A DNA stretch of 64,000 nt from contig CABVRZ010000003.1 in assembly GCA_902500775.1 (NCBI GenBank), positions 1 to 64,000 of the forward strand, read 5' to 3'. Made by a program: the position numbers and the translations under genes. The notes under the pieces were generated by a model. It did no database searches and was not told the DNA's origin. It worked only from the letters and a program-made list of their open reading frames with translations. This stretch comes from an uncultured Nitrospira sp. (GTDB lineage Bacteria > Nitrospirota > Nitrospiria > Nitrospirales > Nitrospiraceae). Of this stretch, positions 9,070 to 17,313 are shown one piece after another (positions within the stretch are counted from its first letter, which is position 1; each line of letters opens with the position of its first letter).

Positions 9070-9959
9070 ATGACCTCCTTGGTTAAGACAGGAATAGAGG
9101 AACCAAACACGGGGTTCCTCATTGGCGATTTACCAGTCGTGGGCTTGGACCAGTCGTATCGGACTCCAGGGAATAGGCGATCCAGGAAGGGGACGAGTGG
9201 TGAGCAGGCGATGAGTCCCCAGAGTGGGCCGTTGGGTTTAAAGAGGTAGAACTGAACGTAGAGAGCTGTCACTGCCACGAGCAGGGCGAAGACGAGGCGA
9301 CCCGTTCGTGAGTCCGGCGTCGTCTTTGGATCAGAAATCATGAAGAAGGAGAAGATGAGCAGCGCACCGCTTTCGATCTGATGCAGGGGAATCGTGAGTG
9401 GATCACCGAGCCAGAGGGCTCGCGCACACAGAAGTCCGATGTAGAAGGTCAAAAAGGCGAGTGTGACATCAGTGCGGGCCGCGCGCGTGACGACCAACGA
9501 ACCGAGGCAGGCGATCAGAAATCCGAACCAGGCGACCTGGCCCCATTGGCCAGGTGAGATCCAGCCGAGACCGAATGACAGTATGACAACGAGGGCCAGA
9601 TTTGTCGGATTGAACACATGTTTGTCGTTCCAGCGGATGATGAACTTGCTGCCGATTGCAATAGAGGCAGCGAGTACCGCGACGGTAAGGTCGCTGGTGC
9701 GGAGGAGAAGGCACAATGAGAGGGAGGAAATGAAGGCGCTCTTGGAATCAACGAAGGAGAGGTTGAAGCGGCGGGTGCCGACATATTGGGCTAGTTGGGC
9801 AGTGCCGAGCGTGAGGACAATCTGCCAGATGGAGATATCAAAATGGAGGAAGAGGAGGCCATAAAGGAGAAGAGTCGACAGGCTGGCAATCTGATAAAGA
9901 CGCGGATCACACCAGAAGGCTGGTTGATTCGGTTGGCTCGTGCCGTTGTGTTGCCGCAT
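9066..9959 (-). CDS. RnfD/NqrB-like integral membrane protein
   Basis: Protein of 297 aa with about eight hydrophobic segments. HVFNPTNLALV and FFMISDPKTTP match the conserved core of RnfD/NqrB electron-transport subunits. I do not see the S-G-A-T motif that carries the covalent FMN in those subunits, so a flavin role is doubtful. The start is ATG 9959, preceded by CCGGAGGAGG. No other rnf/nqr gene is present; the only partner is the coupled DUF2330 gene, which suggests a separate envelope function. Confidence 0.75.
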   Translation of the reverse strand: MRQHNGTSQPNQPAFWCDPRLYQIASLSTLLLYGLLFLHFDISIWQIVLTLGTAQLAQYVGTRRFNLSFVDSKSAFISSLSLCLLLRTSDLTVAVLAASIAIGSKFIIRWNDKHVFNPTNLALVVILSFGLGWISPGQWGQVAWFGFLIACLGSLVVTRAARTDVTLAFLTFYIGLLCARALWLGDPLTIPLHQIESGALLIFSFFMISDPKTTPDSRTGRLVFALLVAVTALYVQFYLFKPNGPLWGLIACSPLVPFLDRLFPGVRYDWSKPTTGKSPMRNPVFGSSIPVLTKEVI

Positions 9960-9989
9960 GAAATCCTCCTCCGGTGGGCCAGGGCACAT

Positions 9990-10365
9990 GTGGTGGCCTT
10001 CACAGGAGGATATGGGACGAGGGGGAAAATCCTTTCAGCGGCAATCAAGCGGATCTGGCTCAGTTAATATAACAACGCAGGAACACGGGATATTCTCGCG
10101 TCCTGTTGCTGAATCTCGTACCATCGGTATTGCCGTAGAGGAACGTCTGGCTAGCGTAGCCCACCGGAAGGTCAACATCTTGGTGCTATCGTGGCAAGCC
10201 TGAATCAGGCCGAATCTCGATCTCGGCTGTGCAGTGCTGAAGGGGCAACTGGTTAGGAATGACCGCGGTATCTCAGTCCGTGAGCATGTTTCGTCGTGGT
10301 TGCATACAACCTCTATAGGTTCAAAGCGATCATGTTGTCTAGGACAATGTGTCTTGGAATGTACA
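9990..10365. other. Intergenic region with left copy of a VOC-flanking repeat
   Basis: Non-coding as far as I can see. It presumably carries the promoter of the RnfD-like/DUF2330 pair on the minus strand. Positions 10216-10238 match 10728-10750 at 21 of 23 bases, so the VOC gene is bracketed by direct repeats. Confidence 0.5.
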
Positions 10366-10713
10366 ATGGCTGAAGAACTTGTTCCAATATTCTATGTGAG
10401 AAATGGAATCAAGGCGATACGGTGGTATGCGCGACTTGGCTTCACCATAGAAGGTGAGTACCGCTTTGCTCCTGGGGTGCCGCTCTATGTCTGTCTTCGT
10501 CGTGGTCATGTCGCGCTCCATTTGTCGGAACATACGGATGATGCGCGACCGAACACGCTCGTGTATTTGTATGTTGATGATCTTGATCGAATTGTTGCCG
10601 AGTTTAACGTCAACGTGAAAGAGCTCCCGTGGGGTTACGAGGTGCAATTGACAGATCCAGACGGAAACCGGTTACGAGTTGGAAAGCGAAAGGCTCTAGG
10701 GTCTCACGAATAG
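10366..10713 (+). CDS. VOC superfamily (glyoxalase/bleomycin-resistance-like) protein
   Basis: Protein of 115 aa with one βαβββ-type VOC module: EELVPIFYVRNGIKAIRWYARLGFTIEGEYRF at the start and YEVQLTDPDGNRLRVG at the end, where Asp-Pro-Asp-Gly-Asn is typical. Such proteins bind metal or small molecules; the substrate cannot be told. ATG 10366 is chosen over the longer frame because the fold begins there. The flanking imperfect direct repeats suggest it arrived as a unit. Confidence 0.8.
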   Translation: MAEELVPIFYVRNGIKAIRWYARLGFTIEGEYRFAPGVPLYVCLRRGHVALHLSEHTDDARPNTLVYLYVDDLDRIVAEFNVNVKELPWGYEVQLTDPDGNRLRVGKRKALGSHE

Positions 10714-10781
10714 TTGAAGGGCTTGAACTCGATCTCAGCTGTGCGGTGCTCCGGGAATTGGTGAGGTGGTCTCAATCGAGC

Positions 10782-11249
10782 TTAGCAGTCTTTAAACTTC
10801 TTTGACCGACATTGTTCCGAGAGACGCTTAGCTTCGGTGACCTGCGCAGGAGTCATCCGCTGGGCGACATCGTCGCGATTTTCTTCCGCTTGCTTCTTGT
10901 CCTCTCCCTGCATGTGTCCGGCCGCGAGGTTGACCCACATGTAGGCCCGCACAAAGTCCTGTGGCAGGCCCAGCCCGGCAAAATACAGCTCCGCCAGGTT
11001 GTTTTGCGCATGAGGGTGACCCTGGGCCGCGGCTTTCTCGTACCATGCTCGAGCTTGGGCATAGTCCTGTGGCATGCCTTTCCCTTTGGCATACAGCTCC
11101 CCGAGGCCGTTCTGCGCCTCTGCATTTCCCTGATTGGCCTGGGTCTGGAGTGTAGACAGGTCCTTCGTTCCGGCCGGTGGGAACGCAATGCTGGGCCCAA
11201 CGGGGAGAATAAGAGTCGCCAGAAGGATAATGACGGCAATGGTACGCAT
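10782..11249 (-). CDS. Secreted Sel1-repeat protein
   Basis: Protein of 155 aa: signal peptide (MRTIAVIILLATLILP), then Sel1-like repeats (AEAQNGLGELYAKGKGMPQDYAQARAW; HAQNNLAELYFAGLGLPQDFVRAYMW). These α-solenoid repeats mediate protein-protein contacts, here in the periplasm. A TTG at 11288 with an upstream AGGA is an alternative start that would lengthen the n-region by 13 residues. The gene lies directly downstream of the Pro/Gln-rich protein gene and is probably co-transcribed with it. Confidence 0.8.
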   Translation of the reverse strand: MRTIAVIILLATLILPVGPSIAFPPAGTKDLSTLQTQANQGNAEAQNGLGELYAKGKGMPQDYAQARAWYEKAAAQGHPHAQNNLAELYFAGLGLPQDFVRAYMWVNLAAGHMQGEDKKQAEENRDDVAQRMTPAQVTEAKRLSEQCRSKKFKDC

Positions 11250-11296
11250 GAATGGTTGAGTATGCCGTGCTCGCAAACGGATCGTCAAGGCGAATC

Positions 11297-11650
11297 CTAC
11301 CTCGCTCGTTGTGGAAAATCCGGCGGAGGCGGTTGGGCAGGCACAGGTGGTGGGGGAGGAAGTTGCAGGGTTTGATTGTTTAATTGTAGGGGAGGACCAA
11401 GGTTGAGGCCGGGAATTTGTGGCGGCTGGACCCGGATGATGCGATCGCCATTCGGGAGATCAGTCGTACTGTGCACATTTCCGGCGGCATCCATGTAGAC
11501 GGTTGTGCCGCCTTCCGCGTTCAGGACTTGTTGTAATCGATCTTTTGCACTGGGCTGTTGCTGTTGAGGTTGGTCTCCCCCAAGTACGAGCGACAGGCTT
11601 GGGCAGCTCGTTACGAAGATGAGCATCGCGCGGAGAGCGGTTTGATTCAT
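11297..11650 (-). CDS. Pro/Gln-rich exported protein, possible lipoprotein
   Basis: Protein of 117 aa. A short hydrophobic segment ends in VTSC, a possible lipobox. The mature part has a Q-rich stretch, then TTVYMDAAGNVHSTTDLPNG, and ends in a Pro-rich tail (PPPPPVPAQPPPP). The central piece resembles a small envelope module, but I cannot name a family. It overlaps nothing and precedes the Sel1 gene in the same orientation. Confidence 0.55.
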   Translation of the reverse strand: MNQTALRAMLIFVTSCPSLSLVLGGDQPQQQQPSAKDRLQQVLNAEGGTTVYMDAAGNVHSTTDLPNGDRIIRVQPPQIPGLNLGPPLQLNNQTLQLPPPPPVPAQPPPPDFPQRAR

Positions 11651-11905
11651 AGGGTCATTATACAACTGATCCTTGGCCGATCAATGCCCACAAGCGTGTG
11701 ATAGGTGCTGTCGGCTCAGGGTGATCGAACCGGTCATGCTCATCACATCTATGTTCTCGGTGCGGGAGACCCGCCAGGTCGTGATCCCGTCGATGCTTGT
11801 GATAAGTGTCGCGATTACTCGTTTTAGAATTTTCTTTCAAGCCGATCCTTTACACCTTGAACCGAATCCGACACCGGCTCCGGTCTGGACTCAGAACTGG
11901 TAGGC

Positions 11906-12409
11906 CTACGTGGCGGAACCGGTTCTTTCTTCGCAAACTCGGTACCAGGTTTGTGTGTGGAAGAATGGCCCGATATAGCCGCGGACCATCAGCGAGCGAT
12001 TGTCGTCGGCGATGCGCAACCGCAGTGTGTGGGCTTTTCCGTTATCCGGATCTAGGATACTGGTACTTTCCCACCAGAGGTCTTGGGTAGGACGAACGCC
12101 TCTGATGATTTCCATGCCCTTGAGTGGCTGACCTTTCCGATCGTACGTGCATTTGCTGCCATGCGTCTCTTCTTTGGAGGGGGCTGGTCCCAGGCTTCGC
12201 TCGATGTTTCCGACAAGCACTCTTTTTCGCTCGGTACTGCAAATTTCTGCGCGCGGTTGCCCATTCCGGTCGTCGATGTTGCGCCACAGTCCGACCGAGC
12301 TCGGCTGATCAGCGAGAGCAGCAGGGATCTGGAGGCTCGATACTGTGAGGATGCATCCGAGCGAGCGAATGAGAAATCTTTCTGGCGTGATGGGTGCCTG
12401 CAGTAGCAG
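11906..12409 (-). CDS. DUF2147-like secreted protein lacking a standard start codon
   Basis: The C-terminal part reads AHTLRLRIADDNRSLMVRGYIG and FHTQTWYRV, the hallmark of DUF2147. The frame is open upstream through a signal-peptide-like stretch (LGCILTVSSLQIPAALA) and then GLWRNIDDRNGQPRAEI, the family's usual first strand. No ATG, GTG or TTG occurs in this frame before the signal peptide; the nearest ATG (12416-12418) is in another frame. The end at 12409 is a CTG and is approximate. The gene starts at a rare codon, or carries a frameshift or sequencing error near its 5' end, or is decaying. Confidence 0.5.
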   Translation of the reverse strand: MLLQAPITPERFLIRSLGCILTVSSLQIPAALADQPSSVGLWRNIDDRNGQPRAEICSTERKRVLVGNIERSLGPAPSKEETHGSKCTYDRKGQPLKGMEIIRGVRPTQDLWWESTSILDPDNGKAHTLRLRIADDNRSLMVRGYIGPFFHTQTWYRVCEERTGSAT

Positions 12410-12601
12410 CGAGTCATTCCGATGGCGATGTGAGTGGGAGGCTGGTGTCTTCGCTGTGATGTGGCCAGCATCGTTCGCATAGTACTAGCGGTTCGGTGGT
12501 TGTGCCAAACCATGTGTATTGCTGACGCCAGTGCAAAGAGTGGGGTTGAAAATGTTGAAATATGTTGTGCGAAAACCAATCTCACGATACCCCTAAGATC
12601 C

Positions 12602-12657
12602 AACGCCGGTTCCCGGCGTCAGGTTGGACTTCACACTGAATCGTAGGGAGGATCTTC
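12602..12657 (+). promoter_or_regulatory. Leader hairpin A upstream of the 22-aa microprotein
   Basis: ACGCCGG-TTC-CCGGCGT (12603-12619) is a perfect 7-bp stem with a 3-nt loop. It is preceded by a conserved string (TCTCACGATACCCCTAAGA) and followed about 35 nt later by GGGAGG and the start codon. A second copy of the same arrangement precedes the gene at 12981. Confidence 0.5.
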
Positions 12658-12726
12658 ATGCATCTCGTTCTGGTGGCGGCATTGGCGGTCGGGTTGGTGT
12701 ATTTGCTGTGGCAGATCCGGGCATGA
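12658..12726 (+). CDS. 22-aa single-span membrane microprotein
   Basis: A short frame, ATG 12658 to TGA 12724-12726, encodes Met-His followed by an unbroken hydrophobic helix (LVLVAALAVGLVYLLW) and a short polar end with one Arg. A good ribosome binding site (GGGAGGATC) precedes it, and a structured leader shared with the neighbouring gene lies upstream. It would form one transmembrane helix. The function is unknown and expression is not proven. Confidence 0.45.
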   Translation: MHLVLVAALAVGLVYLLWQIRA

Positions 12727-12914
12727 GAGTTGTTTTACGGTGATTATACTGCGCGTGCACGTAATGCGCATGCTTTTACACGGCCTCCAGCGAGCGACCT
12801 GCTGGGGGCCGTGATCATGAGAGTCCATTCTTCTCTGCTGTTGTCTCTCTTTTGTAGAACGGCTCAGTCCAAAATCACAAAATCAGTTGCCAGAAATCCT
12901 GTCTCAGGATAGCC

Positions 12915-12980
12915 CTAGACTGGGCGCTGGTTTCCGGCGCCGATCATGTTGATATAACCTAATTTCAAGGGAGGCCATTC
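12915..12980 (+). promoter_or_regulatory. Leader hairpin B upstream of the coiled-coil protein
   Basis: GCGCTGG-TTT-CCGGCGC is a 7-bp stem (one G-U pair) with a 3-nt loop, homologous to leader A. The preceding TCTCAGGATAGCCCTAGA and the following GGGAGG plus start codon are also alike. The two leaders are about 310 nt apart. Confidence 0.5.
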
Positions 12981-13349
12981 ATGCGCGTCATCGTAATTGC
13001 GGCTGTTCTGTCCGTACTGATCGCTGGGACGAGTGCCTTGACCATGGCGGATGAGCTCACCAATCTCGGCTCTGAATTGAAGAGTGAAATGGGTTCCACG
13101 GCCGGCGAGGCCACCGGTGCGATGAAGGCCGAACAAGAGCAGATGAAAGATAGTCTCAAGTCCAAAAAGGACCAGATGAAAGACGACATGAAGGCCAAGC
13201 GAGAGCAGATGCGATCAGAGATGAAGGAGAAGAAAGAGGCCCTCAAGGCTGAGAGAAAGGAGATGAAGAAGGCGGCAAAGGCGAAGAAATCTAAGGCCAA
13301 GAAGCAGGCTGAGGAAGCTGCCGAATCATTGGAGCCAAGCGCCTACTAG
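12981..13349 (+). CDS. Exported Lys/Glu-rich coiled-coil protein
   Basis: Protein of 122 aa: a signal peptide ending near LTMA-DEL, then ~95 residues of charged heptads (EQEQMKDSLKSKKDQMKDDMKAK... ), almost free of aromatics, predicting one long helix or coiled coil. It resembles no named family I can recall. It may be a periplasmic or surface structural protein. The start has GGGAGG upstream. The stop codon TAG is the first triplet of a dispersed ~125-bp repeat, so the repeat abuts or truncates the gene. Confidence 0.65.
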   Translation: MRVIVIAAVLSVLIAGTSALTMADELTNLGSELKSEMGSTAGEATGAMKAEQEQMKDSLKSKKDQMKDDMKAKREQMRSEMKEKKEALKAERKEMKKAAKAKKSKAKKQAEEAAESLEPSAY

Positions 13350-13474
13350 CAGGCTGTTGACAAAGGCCGCCAGCGGCGTTCTCGTCTCGCTCAGAGGCTC
13401 AACGTACGGCAGAGAGTACGATTCGCCTCCTCGCTCACTGCGGCCTTGCTGGACAGCCTTTCTGAACAGCCTGT
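13347..13474 (-). repeat. Dispersed ~125-bp intergenic repeat, copy 1
   Basis: It starts AGCAGGCTGTTGACAAAGGC and ends near CAGCCTTTCTGAACAGCCT. The first 36 bases match the reverse complement of 24803-24841 at all but two positions, and the other end matches a segment near 24071-24120 in inverted order. From memory this unit is common between genes in Nitrospira. Confidence 0.7.
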
Positions 13475-13694
13475 GGGGCGCGCCAATGTCATCCGTGATC
13501 TCAGACACGACGCCCTTTCCGAGGTCGTCACGGGGTTTGTCAACACACTGCTAGACAAACAGGTTCAGCGTGATGGTGTTGGAAGAGGGTTTCTCACAGG
13601 GTCTCCAAGAGGGTGCTCCTGGAGACCCTGTGTTCTGTGGACGAGGATCTCGAAACCGTTCGTTTTCGGTGACGTTGGACGGCATCAGGACGCA
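13475..13694. other. Intergenic region containing a strong hairpin
   Basis: No gene is visible. CACAGGGTCTCC (13595-13606) and GGAGACCCTGTG (13621-13632) form a perfect 12-bp stem around a 14-nt loop that can itself pair partly. It lies between two convergent genes and could terminate both, although no T-run follows. Confidence 0.55.
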
Positions 13695-14000
13695 TTACAC
13701 CACTTGTTCGCAGGGTAAGACAAAGACGTGGAGTGGGAACGTGAGGTCACCTGTGGACGCTTCTTGTCCAAGGCGGAACCGCTTGAATCCGTCGATGAGA
13801 CGGTGAGCCGATTGCTCGCAAACCGCGACAAGGATCATCCGGTTCGTTGAGGGAGCGAGAAAGAACTGGCTGGTCAGTCCGGTCTCTCCCTTTCCTGTGA
13901 CGTTGTGCAGTTCGCTGTATGAAGTCACCTCATACTCCTTCATGATGGCATGTACCTGTTCAACGAGCGATTCACGAAACACGATAACCAACATTTCCAT
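13695..14000 (-). CDS. P-II-like small regulatory protein
   Basis: Protein of 101 aa with a ferredoxin-like arrangement: MEMLVIVFRESLVEQVHAIMKEYEV, then SYSELHNVTGKGETG, and a C-terminal PLHVFVLPCEQ. It resembles the P-II-like proteins (not GlnB itself) often found near transporters. The classical GlnB uridylylation T-loop is not recognisable. The ligand is unknown. It is isolated on its strand, convergent with the coiled-coil gene. Confidence 0.7.
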   Translation of the reverse strand: MEMLVIVFRESLVEQVHAIMKEYEVTSYSELHNVTGKGETGLTSQFFLAPSTNRMILVAVCEQSAHRLIDGFKRFRLGQEASTGDLTFPLHVFVLPCEQVV

Positions 14001-14210
14001 GTGCGCCGCTCCTTTGTTCCGGTGGGTGCCGACTCTCGATCTATTATCAATAGCGCCAGAAACAATTACAAGCTCACGGGAGGATGCTCACAACACGTCG
14101 GCGAGCCCGGCTGGTCTTCAGGCCGGAGGGCCTGGCTCGACAAGGTTGACGATAATACGCTATAAATTAACAGCAGAGCGGTGTATAACGGCATAAACGA
14201 GGTCGGTGTT

Positions 14211-14531
14211 ATGCAAGAATATGCGGCGTATTACGGGACTGCCTGTCTCATCATTTCCATGTATCTTCTCTTCAAAGGCGTTACTGCCGCTTCACGACAG
14301 CGAAGCGAAGATCAGTCTACGACGCTGGTGCCTGCCTATGTCTATGGAGTCCTGGCCTCGGTAGCGCTCACCTATGCGCTGGGACTTCTGAGGATGAAGT
14401 TTCCCGGGTGGGAACTACCTTGGTGGGGAAATCGGATTATTTTCCCGGGCACGACCATGCTCTTCCCTGGTCTTATCTATCTGATTGGTCGCCGCCCACC
14501 GAAGCCCAATCTTGATCGAGTCGACGCATAA
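14211..14531 (+). CDS. Small membrane protein of unknown function
   Basis: Protein of 106 aa with three hydrophobic segments (ACLIISMYLLF; AYVYGVLASVALTYALGLL; GTTMLFPGLIYLIG). ATG 14211 is used because GAGG precedes it by 9 nt. No family was recognised. It is convergent with the lipoprotein gene at 14565. Confidence 0.6.
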   Translation: MQEYAAYYGTACLIISMYLLFKGVTAASRQRSEDQSTTLVPAYVYGVLASVALTYALGLLRMKFPGWELPWWGNRIIFPGTTMLFPGLIYLIGRRPPKPNLDRVDA

Positions 14532-14564
14532 CCGTCTTCTCGCCCACACATTGGGTTGTGCTGG

Positions 14565-15761
14565 CTATTTTGCGATGGTAATGCTGGGTACGCCGGCGCG
14601 CGAGATTTCCGTGACCGTCATCTGGAACAGTTGTGATAACAGTTTGAATGATTCGCGGTTCCACCGCGCTTGTGGTCCGATCGTATTGACGGCATAGTAA
14701 TGCCCATGAGACTTCATGGTGAGATCGAGTCCAGGCGGAGACGACTCCGATACCACAAGATCCAATGTCTTGACCGGATTTTCGGTCACCTCAGGAGTAC
14801 GGCTGTCTTGATCGACATGGTACTCTGGCTCTTCAGCAATGGAAAGTCCAAGAAAGTTCAGCATGGCGTTGAAGCTTCGCAGCCGAAAGTTCCCCTTGAG
14901 CGGCCAGTCGCCGCCAAAATACCCAGGGCGAATATCAAAGGTTACGTCGTTTGAGCGTTCCTGTTCATACTCCTCTTCTAGCCGGATCCGTTCTTCCCGC
15001 GGAAGTGTGTCGAGATCATAGTTCGTAATCAGCATGCCTCCTTCGACCTGCTTCCGCAATGTGAAGGTTTTATCTTGCTGGTTGTAGGTGACCTGATATT
15101 CCTGTTCGAGCGCTTTGAATCCTTCTGCCGTGACCGAGTCAGCCGGAATCGTCCAGTGTCGCTTGATGCTCAGCGGTTCAACGTAGAGACTATTGTGATC
15201 TTGAATGGCTGAAAGATGGAGGACCACACGCCGGAACATTTCATAGCCAGACGTATCGGTGGGATAATTCCAATGGGCAACGGTTTTCGTATTCTGTTTC
15301 AGCCGAAGTTCTTGAGCCATCAATCGAAGGAGTAGATCGACATCAACCCCCTGCCGCAAGAGCAGCGTCAGTTTGGACTCGTGAAATGGCGTGAGAAGGC
15401 GCTTTGTAAATTCTTCTCCTTCGATCGGCGCGATGCTAATGGTGGGATTTTCAGCGACGCTTCCACCGATAACAGGGAGAATCGTTCGGCTCGCATCACC
15501 GGTCAAAGCTGGTGTGGCGCCGGCGGTTAACCGGAAATCGAATGTCGCCGCAACGTTGGAGACGCCGGTGAAGTGAATCGGCTGATGATGCTGTGCTCTG
15601 GCGATATTGATGAGCAGTTGCTTGGATTGCGATTCGGTGATGGCTTCGTCGTAGGTGATCACCGCGCGAGTCAGGGACATTGGCGAGAGGCATCCTGAGA
15701 GAAAGAGCAGACCCAAGAGCGTCAGGAAGCTGCCAGATATGACGGATAGTCGGTTGTCCAT
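14565..15761 (-). CDS. Conserved lipoprotein of unknown function
   Basis: Protein of 398 aa with signal peptide and lipobox FLSGC. The mature N-terminus (AVITYDEAITESQSKQLLINIARAQHHQPIHFTGVSNVAATF) belongs to a conserved but uncharacterised lipoprotein group found in several Proteobacteria and Nitrospirota (recalled). The rest is mixed α/β with a charged middle (PREERIRLEEEYEQERS). It is likely outer-membrane anchored. No enzymatic motif is visible. Confidence 0.75.
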   Translation of the reverse strand: MDNRLSVISGSFLTLLGLLFLSGCLSPMSLTRAVITYDEAITESQSKQLLINIARAQHHQPIHFTGVSNVAATFDFRLTAGATPALTGDASRTILPVIGGSVAENPTISIAPIEGEEFTKRLLTPFHESKLTLLLRQGVDVDLLLRLMAQELRLKQNTKTVAHWNYPTDTSGYEMFRRVVLHLSAIQDHNSLYVEPLSIKRHWTIPADSVTAEGFKALEQEYQVTYNQQDKTFTLRKQVEGGMLITNYDLDTLPREERIRLEEEYEQERSNDVTFDIRPGYFGGDWPLKGNFRLRSFNAMLNFLGLSIAEEPEYHVDQDSRTPEVTENPVKTLDLVVSESSPPGLDLTMKSHGHYYAVNTIGPQARWNRESFKLLSQLFQMTVTEISRAGVPSITIAK

Positions 15762-15854
15762 AGGACAAGGGCCGGTTATTTGGACATCGCACGCAATTGG
15801 ACGCGAGTTGTATCACATCACTAGGCAGAAGGGTAGCGGCTGGAGAAGGTCACG

Positions 15855-17270
15855 TCATGCGTCAAGGGGATGTGCTTTAGTGAGACCGATTCGTTGGACA
15901 GTCATCTGTACGGGAGTTTGTGGATGTAAAGTCATACCAGGCTCTGGGTGAACCGTTTGTCCGTCTCTCAGGCGCGGGCGTATGCGTGATGCAATGGTCG
16001 CGAGGATCAAGAGACCTTCGAGCTCCGCGAACGATTCGCCCAGGCATCTGCGCCCGCCGGCACCAAATGGGAGGTAGGTAAAGGGTAGGCGCATCTGGTT
16101 TGCAGCCTCGGAAAACCGCTCCGGATCAAATCGTGGAGGATCGGGAAACCAGCGTGGGTTACGGTGCAGATTCCAGGGGCTGATGAAGACCCATGAACCG
16201 GGCGACAGGATCGCTCCCGAGGGGAGGTGATCCTGAGCCTGTGCCTGACGGGTGTGCAAGCTCCATGCGGGAGGATAGAGACGAAGTGACTCGTCCCAGA
16301 CCATCTTGAGATAAGGCAAGCGAGGCAAGTCGGCTGCATCAGCAGGTCGATCACCCACGACCGCTTTCAATTCACAGACTAAGCGGTCCCACACTGATTC
16401 ATTCTGCGACAGAAGAATCCAGGTCCAGGTCAGCGCATTGGCGGTGGTTTCGTGACCAGCGAGCAGGAATGTCATGAGCTCATCACGAATCTCTTTCTCG
16501 CTCAGTGGGCGACCGTTCTCATCCGTCGCGGCCAGCAAGAGCGAGAGGAGATCGTCTCGCTGCTCGGAACTGCGTCGCCGATCACGAATCAATCGAACAA
16601 TCGTTTCTTCGATCACGTGGAAGCCCTGCATGAATTGGCGATGTCGAGGAAGAGGAATCCAGAGGGGGATCAGGCTCGCAAGGAGCGAGTCATACTGAAG
16701 TTTGATGAGCCTCTGACCAGTCAAAATGGCATGACGGATGATGTGTCCGTCAGACTGCAAGGCTTCTCCAAAGAGCAGACGCCATATGACCGAGAGGGTC
16801 AGATGGGCCATTTCTTGCCCCATGTCGACTGTCATGCCATCCTGCCACTGGGCCACCCGGGCGCAAGTGACGCCGGTGATCAGACTGCTGTAGACCGTGA
16901 CATGATGCCCATGAAAAAAAGGCAGAAACAGCCGGCGTTGGGCGTGGTGGGTCTCGCCTTCCGTATGCAGCACGCCCTGCCCAAAGATTCGTGATTCGAC
17001 AGGAGGAACAGGTCCTTTCCGATAAGTGTGCTGATTCGAGACCAAGACATGTTTCACGTCCACCGGGTGGTTCAACAGATACATGGCCGCATCACGCCGT
17101 CGCAAGAACAGTTCTATGACCAGTCCCACTGGGAGTTTGACGACGTCGCCGTAGGATTGACACTGCAAGAGAAATCCGAGGGTGTCTCGCCGAAGCTCAG
17201 GGTAGCATCCCCACCAGCGAGAAACCGGCGGTCCGGAAGGAACAGGAGCTGGCCTCGTGTGATCGGTCAT
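15855..17270 (-). CDS. Cytochrome P450
   Basis: Protein of 471 aa with all P450 signatures: I-helix AGHETT, K-helix ESLR, and the haem loop FGAGGRRCLG with the thiolate ligand near Cys409. It is a haem mono-oxygenase, soluble (no N-terminal anchor), needing an external ferredoxin/reductase not encoded nearby. The sequence style is close to the bacterial CYP102/CYP110-like fatty acid or terpene hydroxylases, but the substrate cannot be told. The MFS gene ends 43 bp upstream on the same strand; the two may form an operon. Confidence 0.95.
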   Translation of the reverse strand: MTDHTRPAPVPSGPPVSRWWGCYPELRRDTLGFLLQCQSYGDVVKLPVGLVIELFLRRRDAAMYLLNHPVDVKHVLVSNQHTYRKGPVPPVESRIFGQGVLHTEGETHHAQRRLFLPFFHGHHVTVYSSLITGVTCARVAQWQDGMTVDMGQEMAHLTLSVIWRLLFGEALQSDGHIIRHAILTGQRLIKLQYDSLLASLIPLWIPLPRHRQFMQGFHVIEETIVRLIRDRRRSSEQRDDLLSLLLAATDENGRPLSEKEIRDELMTFLLAGHETTANALTWTWILLSQNESVWDRLVCELKAVVGDRPADAADLPRLPYLKMVWDESLRLYPPAWSLHTRQAQAQDHLPSGAILSPGSWVFISPWNLHRNPRWFPDPPRFDPERFSEAANQMRLPFTYLPFGAGGRRCLGESFAELEGLLILATIASRIRPRLRDGQTVHPEPGMTLHPQTPVQMTVQRIGLTKAHPLDA

Positions 17271-17313
17271 GGGAACTTCAGGTCAAGCGGGGGAACGACA
17301 GCATGCAGCGTCC

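Noticed and set aside
10200-10770. Integron gene cassette around the VOC gene
   Set aside because: The flanking repeats lack clear GTTRRRY/RYYYAAC core sites and no integrase gene is present.
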